Shown: positions 1 through 4,336 of the stretch, in pieces
Numbering within the stretch: the first letter of the stretch is position 1
Layout: each line of letters begins with the position of its first letter
DNA from: DATFWK01 sp035259345
Lineage (GTDB): Bacteria; Actinomycetota; Thermoleophilia; Miltoncostaeales; Miltoncostaeaceae
DNA length: 5,307 nt
Assembly: GCA_035259345.1 (NCBI GenBank)
Contig: DATFWK010000221.1
Location: 1-5,307, forward strand
Direction: 5' to 3'
Notes under the pieces: model-generated
Told to the model about the DNA's origin: nothing
Seen by the model: the letters and a program-made list of their open reading frames with translations, nothing else
The model's database searches: none
Position numbers and translations under genes: made by a program

Positions 1-227
1 TAGTAGCGGACCCGCCGGTCGGCCTGGCCGCGGTTCTCGACGAAGGCGGCGGGCAGGCGCCCGAAGTCCCGGACGGCGCGCGCGCCGGCGGACAGCGCCG
101 GGGCCGGGGCCGTCGCGGGCCGCTGCGGCGCCGTGACCGCGGTTCGGCCCGCCGCTGCGCCGACCGCAACCGTCATGACCGCCACGGCTCCGACCGCCGC
201 CGCCGACAGACGCCAGTGCACCCTCAT
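1..227 (-). CDS. N-terminal fragment of a secreted SBBP-repeat/DUF7948-type protein
   Basis: Only the first 75 codons are inside the window; the gene continues past base 1. The protein starts MRVHWRLSAAAVGAVAVM, a positively charged start followed by a hydrophobic stretch (about residues 8-27, ending VGAAAG), which is a typical export signal. An Ala/Pro-rich linker (about 28-50) follows. Residues 55-75 then read FGRLPAAFVENRGQADRRVRY. From memory of the families, the LPxxFxxNRGQxDxxVRY pattern is the opening signature of the domain (DUF7948) that precedes SBBP beta-propeller repeats in large exported proteins. The molecular function of that family is unclear. The ATG is preceded by AGGGGG about 6 bases upstream, which supports this start. 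The gene lies 52 bases downstream of the 97 aa gene on the same strand and could share its transcript. The repeats themselves are not visible, so the family call rests on the signature alone. Confidence 0.72.
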   Translation of the reverse strand, partial: MRVHWRLSAAAVGAVAVMTVAVGAAAGRTAVTAPQRPATAPAPALSAGARAVRDFGRLPAAFVENRGQADRRVRY

Positions 228-279
228 TGCCGACCCCCTATCGCTGCGTCCAGGGGTTCTTGCTCAGGTCAGGGGTCGT

Positions 280-573
280 TCAAACCGACGGCGAGCCGGT
301 TGCCTCGCCGATCCCCTGGGAGGACGGCGCGCCCGGCACCAGCGGCGCGCCGAGCGCGGCGCGCCGGCTGAGCCAGGCGAGGAGGTCGGACCGCTCCCCG
401 CGCGAGAGCCAGTGCGTCACGACGTGGCGCAGCCGCTCGAGCGGCGGCCGGTCCCCCGCCATCCCCTGCTGGCGCCCGACGCGGGCGGCGATCCACGCCA
501 CGAGACGCTCGATCTCGTCGGGACGGCAGTGCCGCGCGCAGATCCCGACGATGTCCTCGATCTCGCTCGGCAC
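280..573 (-). CDS. 97 aa protein of unknown function behind a LexA/TetR-type palindrome
   Basis: I do not recognise this protein. It starts with GTG and reads MPSEIEDIVGICARHC. It contains amphipathic, probably helical stretches (about residues 3-14, 18-35, 44-58, 60-73) rich in Arg and Leu, and ends in a low-complexity Gly/Ala/Pro/Ser tail (about 75-97). It has two cysteines (C12, C16) and no signal peptide, membrane span or clear helix-turn-helix, so it is probably cytosolic. No in-frame alternative start lies just upstream, and no Shine-Dalgarno sequence precedes the GTG. A TATCGT hexamer sits 6 bases before the GTG, which suggests a leaderless message. A perfect palindrome lies directly upstream, so the gene is probably under tight repressor control. 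Overlapping reading frames here are arginine/proline/alanine-rich shadows, and this frame has the most protein-like composition. Confidence 0.6.
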   Translation of the reverse strand: MPSEIEDIVGICARHCRPDEIERLVAWIAARVGRQQGMAGDRPPLERLRHVVTHWLSRGERSDLLAWLSRRAALGAPLVPGAPSSQGIGEATGSPSV

Positions 574-579
574 GCGCCC

Positions 580-585
580 ACGATA
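580..585 (-). promoter_or_regulatory. Putative -10 element (TATCGT) of the 97 aa gene
   Basis: Read on the minus strand, TATCGT matches the actinobacterial TANNNT pattern. It ends 6 bases before the GTG at 573, so transcription would begin at or next to the start codon. The hexamer 17 bases upstream is GCCGAC, which only partly resembles a -35 (GAC shared with TTGAC). The promoter is inferred from spacing and is untested. Confidence 0.35.
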
Positions 586-601
586 GCGAACGTACGTTCG
601 C
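586..601. promoter_or_regulatory. 16-bp perfect palindrome; LexA (SOS) box or TetR-family operator
   Basis: GCGAACGTACGTTCGC equals its own reverse complement over all 16 bases. The inner 14 bases (587-600) fit the Gram-positive LexA/DinR box CGAAC-N4-GTTCG at every fixed position. The core AACGTACGTT also resembles operators of several TetR-family repressors, so the two readings cannot be separated by sequence alone. The site lies in the 46-base gap between two minus-strand genes, 12 bases upstream of the GTG at 573 and adjacent to the putative -10. That position is suited to blocking RNA polymerase at the promoter of the 97 aa gene. No second copy of CGAAC-N4-GTTCG was found in the window. 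Confidence 0.6.
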
Positions 602-619
602 CGTCGGCGCGGGGCGCGG

Positions 620-859
620 CTACAACCTGAGCTCTCGCTCCGCCTCGTCGGCCAGGCGCACGCCGGCCTCCTCGGGGGTCAGCCCCGTCGCGTGCACCTC
701 GCTGCCGCCCGGCAGGATCAGGCGCGCGACGAAGAAGGGGTCGACGCTGAGCTCGCTGTCGGGCAGGTCGTGGCCGGTCGTGACCGGGCCGGCGACGAGG
801 ACGCCGGTGCAGCCGACGGCCTCGAGGGCCGTGAGCCGCGCGGCGGTCTCCTCGCTCAC
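620..859 (-). CDS. 79 aa (or 85 aa) protein of unknown function
   Basis: I do not recognise a family. The protein reads MSEETAARLTALEAVGCTGV and ends DEAERELRL. It has a short acidic helix (about 2-14), a hydrophobic strand-like stretch GVLVAGPV (19-26), a second one FFVARLILPGG (42-52) and a C-terminal acidic helix TPEEAGVRLADEAERELRL (61-79). This suggests a small soluble alpha/beta protein. Two GTG starts are possible. The one at 859 has GGAGGG 10 bases upstream and is used here. The one at 877 would add six residues and lies exactly where transcription from the TTGCCC/TAGGGT promoter should begin, which fits leaderless translation. The gene is 58 bases downstream of the VOC gene on the same strand and may be read from both promoters. 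The same frame continues further upstream as an Arg/Ser-rich shadow of the VOC gene, so only the C-terminal part is real. Confidence 0.6.
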   Translation of the reverse strand: MSEETAARLTALEAVGCTGVLVAGPVTTGHDLPDSELSVDPFFVARLILPGGSEVHATGLTPEEAGVRLADEAERELRL

Positions 860-884
860 GAGATCGGCACCCTCCACGGGCGCG

Positions 885-914
885 ACCCTATCCGAGCCTG
901 CAGAGCCCGGGCAA
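885..914 (-). promoter_or_regulatory. Promoter of the 79-85 aa gene (TTGCCC, 18 bp, TAGGGT)
   Basis: On the minus strand TTGCCC (914-909) is followed after 18 bases by TAGGGT (890-885). This is the best -35/-10 pair in the window. Transcription would start about 7 bases on, at base 877-878, exactly at an in-frame GTG. The promoter begins directly after the stop codon of the VOC gene (920-918), so the small gene probably has its own expression control besides possible read-through. Confidence 0.45.
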
Positions 915-917
915 CGG

Positions 918-1340
918 TCAGCCGGGAAGCCGGACCGAGCCGTCCTCGCCCACGTCCCAATGCGGGTTGTGCGCGATCTCCCACGGATGGCCGTCCGGGT
1001 CGAGGAACACGCCGCTGTAGCCGCCGTAGAAGGTCTCGCCGGCCTCGCGGGTGATCGTCGCGCCGGCCGCGCGGGCGCGCTCCATGAGCGCGTCCACCTC
1101 GGCTGGGGAGCGGAGGTTCCGGGCGAGCGCGATTCCGCCGAAGCCCGAGCCGAGCGGGATCTTGCAGTCGTCCGCCAGCGCCTCGCGGCTCCAGAGCCCG
1201 AGGACCATCCCGCCGGAGGGGAAGAACACGACGTCGGGCGAGGGGTCGTAGGTCGTGCGCCAACCGAGCGCCTCGTAGAACGCACGGGCTCGCGCGAGGT
1301 CCGAGACGCCGAGGGTGACGAGGCTGACGCGCTGCTCCAT
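918..1340 (-). CDS. VOC-superfamily (glyoxalase/bleomycin-resistance fold) protein
   Basis: A 140 aa protein, normal for a two-module vicinal-oxygen-chelate domain. Module one opens SLVTLGVSDLARARAFYEALGW (6-27), and the pattern VxDLxRAxxFYExLGW is the classic VOC start. Module two runs from about residue 68 and closes with GVFLDPDGHPWEIAHNPHW (110-128), the classic VOC end. Of the four metal-ligand positions of glyoxalase I, only the terminal Glu (E121, in PWEI) is clearly present. The first position appears to be Thr9/Leu10 rather than His or Gln, and no His is visible at the start of module two near GGIALA (68-73). Glyoxalase I activity is therefore unlikely; substrate binding or a different chemistry is open. 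The ATG at 1340 is preceded by GGGAGGA at 8 bases, which decides the start over the longer open frame. Nothing nearby points to a substrate. Confidence 0.88.
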   Translation of the reverse strand: MEQRVSLVTLGVSDLARARAFYEALGWRTTYDPSPDVVFFPSGGMVLGLWSREALADDCKIPLGSGFGGIALARNLRSPAEVDALMERARAAGATITREAGETFYGGYSGVFLDPDGHPWEIAHNPHWDVGEDGSVRLPG

Positions 1341-1505
1341 GCGCGAATCCTCCCACACGGACTCCCCCGCTCGACCGATCCGCCCTGCACGATGCCGAGC
1401 GGCCCGAGCGGGTGGACGAGCGCCCCGAACGGCGGCTTCGTGAAGGCCAGGTGTGCGCAAAGGGCTCCGAGCGAACGGCCGCGGCCACGTCACCATCTGT
1501 GACGA
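1341..1505. other. Divergent intergenic region between the VOC and zinc-ribbon genes
   Basis: This 165-base stretch holds the upstream regions of two divergent genes. On the VOC side a good ribosome binding site (GGGAGGA on the minus strand, 1349-1355) is visible, but no convincing -35/-10 pair. On the zinc-ribbon side the only structure is an inverted repeat at 1488-1504. Open frames through the region have Arg/Ser-rich or Pro-rich compositions and are not likely genes. Confidence 0.5.
1488..1504. repeat. Inverted repeat CGTCAC-N5-GTGACG before the zinc-ribbon gene
   Basis: A perfect 6-bp inverted repeat with a 5-base centre (CATCT) ends just before the ATG at 1506. The right arm GTGACG recurs as a direct copy at 1515-1520, immediately before the alternative ATG at 1521. 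The set could be a small operator or a start-site hairpin, but arms of 6 bp are short enough to arise by chance in GC-rich DNA. Confidence 0.35.
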
Positions 1506-1715
1506 ATGGCACGAGTGACGATGAGCGAGCCAGCGACACCCCCAGCCGGCCGAGCCCAGCGGATCGCGATCCCTGAGGCGCCGGCCGTCTGGTCCCCGTG
1601 CCCGACCTGCTGGGGCCAGCGCCGGATCCTGGAGGACTGGAACGGCGAGGGGCTCGTGCCACACGCGTGCCCGACGTGCCTCGGCATCGGCGAGCGCGTG
1701 GCGCTCCTGGGGTGA
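1506..1715 (+). CDS. 69 aa zinc-ribbon protein with two CPTC motifs
   Basis: The protein has a Pro/Ala-rich N-terminus (about 1-28) followed by a compact metal-binding region: CPTCWGQRR (32-40) and CPTCLGIGER (55-64). The four cysteines C32, C35, C55 and C58 form two CxxC knuckles 19 residues apart, the usual arrangement for one structural zinc ion. The CPTCxG form recalls one half of the DnaJ cysteine-rich domain, but no J domain is present, so this is a stand-alone mini zinc ribbon. H53 lies next to the second knuckle. Role unknown; RNA, DNA or protein binding are all possible. Two starts are possible, ATG 1506 and ATG 1521, neither with a strong Shine-Dalgarno sequence. The second gives a 64 aa protein beginning MSEPATPP, with the zinc site intact. 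The gene is divergent from the VOC gene and convergent with uppP, 21 bases apart. Confidence 0.65.
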   Translation: MARVTMSEPATPPAGRAQRIAIPEAPAVWSPCPTCWGQRRILEDWNGEGLVPHACPTCLGIGERVALLG

Positions 1716-1720
1716 GCGCC
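1700..1720. terminator. Hairpin at the convergent ends of the zinc-ribbon and uppP genes
   Basis: GGCGCTC (1700-1706) and GAGCGCC (1714-1720) form a perfect 7-bp stem with a 7-base loop. It overlaps the stop codon of the plus-strand gene and lies 16 bases beyond the stop of the minus-strand gene. There is no T-tract (only TT follows on the plus strand), so it is at best a weak or Rho-assisted bidirectional terminator. Confidence 0.4.
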
Positions 1721-1736
1721 TTCCCCGCGCCCCGCG

Positions 1737-2600
1737 TCAGTACGCGACGGCGATCAGCACGCTGAACGTCGCGCCCGCGATGACGCAGTAGACGGCGAAC
1801 GGCGTCAGCGTCCGCGTCTCGAAGAAGCGCATCAGGAACTTCACCGAGAGGTACGCGCTGAAGGCGGCGCAGATCGCCCCGACGAGGGCCGGGCCGCGCA
1901 CCCCGTTCCCCGTCGAGCCGAAGAGGTCCGGCAGCTTCAGGACCGCCGCCGCGCCGATGATCGGCGTCGCCAGCAGGAAGGCGTAGCGGGCCGCGTCCTC
2001 GTTCGAGAGCCCGGCCAGGAGGCCCCCGCCCATCGTCACGCCCGAGCGCGAGATGCCGGGGATGAGCGCGAGCGCCTGGGCGGTGCCGACCCCGAACGCC
2101 TCGCGCCAGTTGAGGCGTCCGGCGATGCGCTTGTCCGGATCGCCCGTCTCGTGCTCCGGCGCGCGCCGCCGCAGCCGCTCCGCCCCGAAGAGCAGGAACC
2201 CGTTGATCATGATGAAGATCGCCGCCGACTCGGCCGAGACGAACAGGTGGCGAAGGGCGTGCTCCAACAGCAGTCCGAGGATGCCCGCCGGGATTGTGCC
2301 GACGATCAGGAGCCAGGCGAGCTTCGCGTCCGAGTCGTGCGGGTGGATGCCACGATCGCGGATGCTGCGGCCGAGGCCCCGCACGATCCGGACCCAGTCG
2401 CGCCAGAAGAAGCCGAGCAGCACGATCGCGGTGGCGAGGTGGGTGGCCACCAGGAACGTGAGGAACGCGTTGTCGTTCTGCTGGATGTCCCAGCCGAGGA
2501 GCTTCGGCAGCACGACGCTGTGCCCGAGGCTCGAGATCGGGAACAGCTCGGTCACGCCCTGGAGCAGGCCCAGGACCACCCCCTGGAGGTACGAGATCAC
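1737..2600 (-). CDS. uppP: Undecaprenyl-diphosphatase (UppP/BacA family)
   Basis: An integral membrane enzyme that removes a phosphate from undecaprenyl pyrophosphate outside the membrane, recycling the lipid carrier for peptidoglycan and other surface polymers; overexpression of the family gives bacitracin resistance. At 287 aa it has the family's usual length and many hydrophobic helices. Both signature motifs are present: QGVTELFPISSLGH (14-27), with E18 and H27 matching the catalytic Q/ExxxE and SSxGH residues, and PGISRSGVT (181-189), with the essential Arg at R185. The first motif has LFPISSLGH rather than the common FLPxSSxGH, a variant I associate with a UppP subgroup. A hydrophilic insert (about 140-165, RRRAPEHETGDPDKR) lies between the two halves. 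The GTG at 2600 puts the first motif at the usual distance from the N-terminus but has no clear Shine-Dalgarno sequence; the upstream gene stops only 18 bases away, so translational coupling is likely. Confidence 0.95.
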   Translation of the reverse strand: MISYLQGVVLGLLQGVTELFPISSLGHSVVLPKLLGWDIQQNDNAFLTFLVATHLATAIVLLGFFWRDWVRIVRGLGRSIRDRGIHPHDSDAKLAWLLIVGTIPAGILGLLLEHALRHLFVSAESAAIFIMINGFLLFGAERLRRRAPEHETGDPDKRIAGRLNWREAFGVGTAQALALIPGISRSGVTMGGGLLAGLSNEDAARYAFLLATPIIGAAAVLKLPDLFGSTGNGVRGPALVGAICAAFSAYLSVKFLMRFFETRTLTPFAVYCVIAGATFSVLIAVAY

Positions 2601-2618
2601 CAGGCGCTGCGGGGCGGG

Positions 2619-2864
2619 TCAGCCGGCAGTCGTGCCCACCTGATGGCGCTTGCCGCTCTCGAACCAGGCGAAAGCGAGGAGCGCGAGCCCGACGACCAGC
2701 GCCGCGATTCCGTGCTTGATGTGGTGATGCCCGGAGCCGGCCTCATGGCCCGGGAAGAACCCAGGCAGCGAATGGGCGGGCTCGGCCCAGTAGACGACGG
2801 CCACCACGATCAGCGCGATCCCGACGATCGCGGCGACGATGGCGAGCCAGCGGCGGTTTTGCAC
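2619..2864 (-). CDS. 81 aa two-helix membrane protein with His-rich loop, upstream of uppP
   Basis: Not a named family that I know. The protein begins MQNRRWLAIVAAIVGIALIV, with a transmembrane helix at about 6-25. A loop of about 25 residues follows (AEPAHSLPGFFPGHEAGSGHHHIK), and a second helix spans about 51-69 (HGIAALVVGLALLAFAWF). The loop has six histidines (H31, H40, H46-48, H51), enough to bind a metal ion. The N-terminal NRR would favour a cytoplasmic N-terminus, putting the His loop outside the membrane. The open frame extends to GTG 2933, but the GTG at 2864 has AGAGG at 8 bases and gives a start just before the first helix, so it is preferred. The extra 23 residues of the longer form are Arg/Pro-rich and look like leader sequence. 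It ends 18 bases before uppP and almost certainly shares its mRNA. A helper or regulator of UppP is possible but not shown. Confidence 0.78.
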   Translation of the reverse strand: MQNRRWLAIVAAIVGIALIVVAVVYWAEPAHSLPGFFPGHEAGSGHHHIKHGIAALVVGLALLAFAWFESGKRHQVGTTAG

Positions 2865-2889
2865 AGCGAGGACCTCTTGCGTCGGTGGT

Positions 2890-2906
2890 GTCCGGCCGCG
2901 CCGGAC
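2890..2906 (-). repeat. Short hairpin in the leader of the His-rich/uppP transcript
   Basis: GTCCGGC (2890-2896) and GCCGGAC (2900-2906) form a perfect 7-bp stem with a 3-base loop. It lies between the putative -10 (2925-2930) and the ribosome binding site (about 2873-2877). It could affect translation or mRNA stability. No T-tract follows, so it is not a clear attenuator. Confidence 0.35.
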
Positions 2907-2924
2907 CCGCTCCGGGGTGTTCGA

Positions 2925-2933
2925 CCCTAGCAC
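2925..2933 (-). promoter_or_regulatory. Extended -10 promoter (TGCTAGGGT) of the His-rich/uppP pair
   Basis: On the minus strand the sequence reads TGCTAGGGT: a TAGGGT -10 hexamer with the TGN extension known to replace a weak -35. No TTG-like -35 is seen 16-18 bases upstream. Transcription would start near 2918, leaving a leader of about 54 bases before the GTG at 2864. The element overlaps the alternative upstream GTG start (2933), which would then lie outside the message and argues for the shorter protein. Confidence 0.4.
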
Positions 2934-3060
2934 CGCCTTCGGCCGGAACCGGGGGACGAAGGTCAGTCGCCGGCGGCCCCTCAGCGAGGCCCCGGTGGCC
3001 GCCTGGTGTCGCTCGAGTGTCGGTCTGGTGGGGGCCGCGGGAGCTCCGGATCGGGCGGGC

Positions 3061-3066
3061 TACGGT
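3061..3066 (+). promoter_or_regulatory. Putative -10 element (TACGGT) of the phosphoesterase gene
   Basis: TACGGT fits the TANNNT pattern and lies 31 bases upstream of the ATG at 3098, giving a leader of about 25 bases that contains the ribosome binding site. The -35 region (near 3038-3043) has no TTG, so activation by another factor or an alternative sigma is possible. The rest of 2865-3097 holds no further gene that I can support. Confidence 0.3.
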
Positions 3067-3097
3067 CGCCGCGACCACGCCCGAGAAAGGGAGGGAC

Positions 3098-4228
3098 ATG
3101 CGCAAACTCCTCGTACCGATGCTGGTCGGCCTCGCCGTCGCGGCCGTCTCCGCCGGCATCGCCGTGGCCGCGATCTCCGGCCGCGCCGACACCAACAAGA
3201 AGAGCTTCGAGTACGCGATCGGCCTGTGGGGCGACCTGCCCTACAGCGACCTGCAGGCGCAGGTCGGCGTGCCGAACCTGATCGCCGACATGAATGACGC
3301 CAACATCGAGTTCACCGTCCACGACGGCGACCTCAAGGCCGGCAACGGGACGGTCGGCTCGGTGACACCGACCACCTGCACGGATGCCCTCTACGAGCAG
3401 GGCCTCGGCTTCCTGAACTCGCTCGAGCGCCCGGCGATGCTGACCCCGGGCGACAACGACTGGACCGACTGCGACCGGCCCTCGAACGGCGGGTTCAACT
3501 CGCTGGAGCGGCTCGACCACGAGCGGCAGGTCTTCTTCGGCACCTCCTCCTCGCTCGGCCAGCACCCGATGGAGCAGGAGGTCCAGACCGCCGCCCTCTG
3601 CGCCGGCTTCGGCGGCGGGGCTCCCACGCACCCGCAGGTCCCATGCGTCGAGAACCGGCGCTGGACGTTCCATGGCGTCACCTATGCGACCGTGAACATC
3701 CAGGGCTCGTGCAACAACCTCTGCGACACGGCAGCCGACCCGGCTGAGTTCGCCGCCCGGAACGCCGCGGACATCCAGTGGCTCAAGGACACCTTCGCGG
3801 AGGCGAAGGCCGACGGCTCGGCGGCCGTCATGATCATCGGCCAGGCCGACCCGGGCTTCGACAACTCGGACGCGACCAGGGCCCCGACACGGGACCCGAA
3901 GACCCTCGTCGAGAACGACGCCAACGCCGCGTTCGACGGGTACAAGGACTTCCTGGTCGCCTTCCGCAACCTGATCGTCGACTTCCGCAAGCCGGTGGCC
4001 TACGTCCACGGCGACTCGCACTACTTCCGCGTCGACAAGCCGCTGCAGGACGCCCAGGGCCGGCGCGTCGAGAACTTCACGCGCGTCGAGACCTACGGCG
4101 ACAACCAGCAGAACGGGGACAACGACGTGCACTGGCTGAAGGTCCTCGTGGACCCGGGCAGCCGCGACGTGTTCGCCTACCAGCCGCAGGTGGTGCCGGC
4201 CAACCGCGTGGCGGTCCCGGCCCCCTAG
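3098..4228 (+). CDS. Exported calcineurin-like metallophosphoesterase
   Basis: A 376 aa protein with an N-terminal signal or anchor: MRK, then a hydrophobic run (about 4-26) ending AVAA. Residues from about 37 form a calcineurin-like phosphoesterase domain: GLWGDLPYSD (42-51, block I, D46), VHDGDLKAG (74-82, block II, D78), TPGDNDW (116-122, block III, D119 and N120) and YVHGDSHYF (302-310, last block, H304 and H308). Several positions differ from the textbook enzyme. Block I is D-L-P where D-x-H is usual, GNHE is GDND, the expected His in IIGQADP is Q249, and GHxH is GDSH. Metal binding may therefore be altered. Six cysteines (94, 125, 168, 183, 205, 209) fit disulfides in an exported protein. 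The ATG is chosen because GGGAGGG lies just upstream and the signal follows directly; an in-frame start at 2885 would add a Pro/Arg-rich stretch. Substrate unknown; phosphate esters outside the cell are likely. Confidence 0.85.
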   Translation: MRKLLVPMLVGLAVAAVSAGIAVAAISGRADTNKKSFEYAIGLWGDLPYSDLQAQVGVPNLIADMNDANIEFTVHDGDLKAGNGTVGSVTPTTCTDALYEQGLGFLNSLERPAMLTPGDNDWTDCDRPSNGGFNSLERLDHERQVFFGTSSSLGQHPMEQEVQTAALCAGFGGGAPTHPQVPCVENRRWTFHGVTYATVNIQGSCNNLCDTAADPAEFAARNAADIQWLKDTFAEAKADGSAAVMIIGQADPGFDNSDATRAPTRDPKTLVENDANAAFDGYKDFLVAFRNLIVDFRKPVAYVHGDSHYFRVDKPLQDAQGRRVENFTRVETYGDNQQNGDNDVHWLKVLVDPGSRDVFAYQPQVVPANRVAVPAP

Positions 4229-4239
4229 GGCATCCGGCA

Positions 4240-4272
4240 GGGCGCGCCCCGGCTCCGGCCGCCGGCGCGCCC
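4240..4272 (+). terminator. GC-rich hairpin after the phosphoesterase gene
   Basis: GGGCGCGCC (4240-4248) pairs perfectly with GGCGCGCCC (4264-4272): a 9-bp stem and a 15-base loop, starting 11 bases after the stop codon. No T-tract follows, so it resembles the T-less hairpins often found at gene ends in GC-rich bacteria. It probably limits read-through into the dehydrogenase gene. Confidence 0.55.
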
Positions 4273-4322
4273 GCCGAACCGGCCTCGTCCGCCACCAGCG
4301 TCCGACGCCCCCGTGCTCGGGT

Positions 4323-4329
4323 GGGAGGA
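4323..4329 (+). promoter_or_regulatory. Ribosome binding site GGGAGGA deciding the dehydrogenase start
   Basis: GGGAGGA ends 7 bases before GTG 4337, an optimal spacing, but is 28 bases before ATG 4358. It therefore favours GTG as the start of the dehydrogenase, adding seven residues (MGDAGVT) to the form beginning MKVAILDDW. Confidence 0.5.
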
Positions 4330-4336
4330 TGCGGCG

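Noticed and set aside
251..278. CAGGGGT direct repeat (251-257 and 270-276 region) before the secreted protein gene
   Set aside because: Two 7-base copies are too short to stand out in such GC-rich sequence, and no -35/-10 pair could be placed with them.
133..630. 165-codon plus-strand frame across the left end
   Set aside because: It opposes two minus-strand genes with better protein character and has low-complexity Ala/Arg/Pro composition.
1341..1664. Upstream extension of the VOC frame on the minus strand
   Set aside because: The added residues are Arg/Ser/Pro-rich without motif, and the ATG at 1340 has an ideal ribosome binding site directly before the VOC signature.
2896..2907. Leader hairpin as a transcription attenuator
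   Set aside because: There is no T-tract, no leader peptide and no alternative pairing, so only a plain hairpin can be claimed.
2151..2930. 259-codon plus-strand frame across uppP
   Set aside because: It is the antisense shadow of uppP and the His-rich gene; the product is rich in Asp, Glu, Arg and His with no recognisable fold.
4308..4322. TGCTCGGGT as an extended -10 for the dehydrogenase
   Set aside because: It resembles the TGCTAGGGT element before the His-rich gene but lacks the essential A at the second -10 position, and no -35 is seen.
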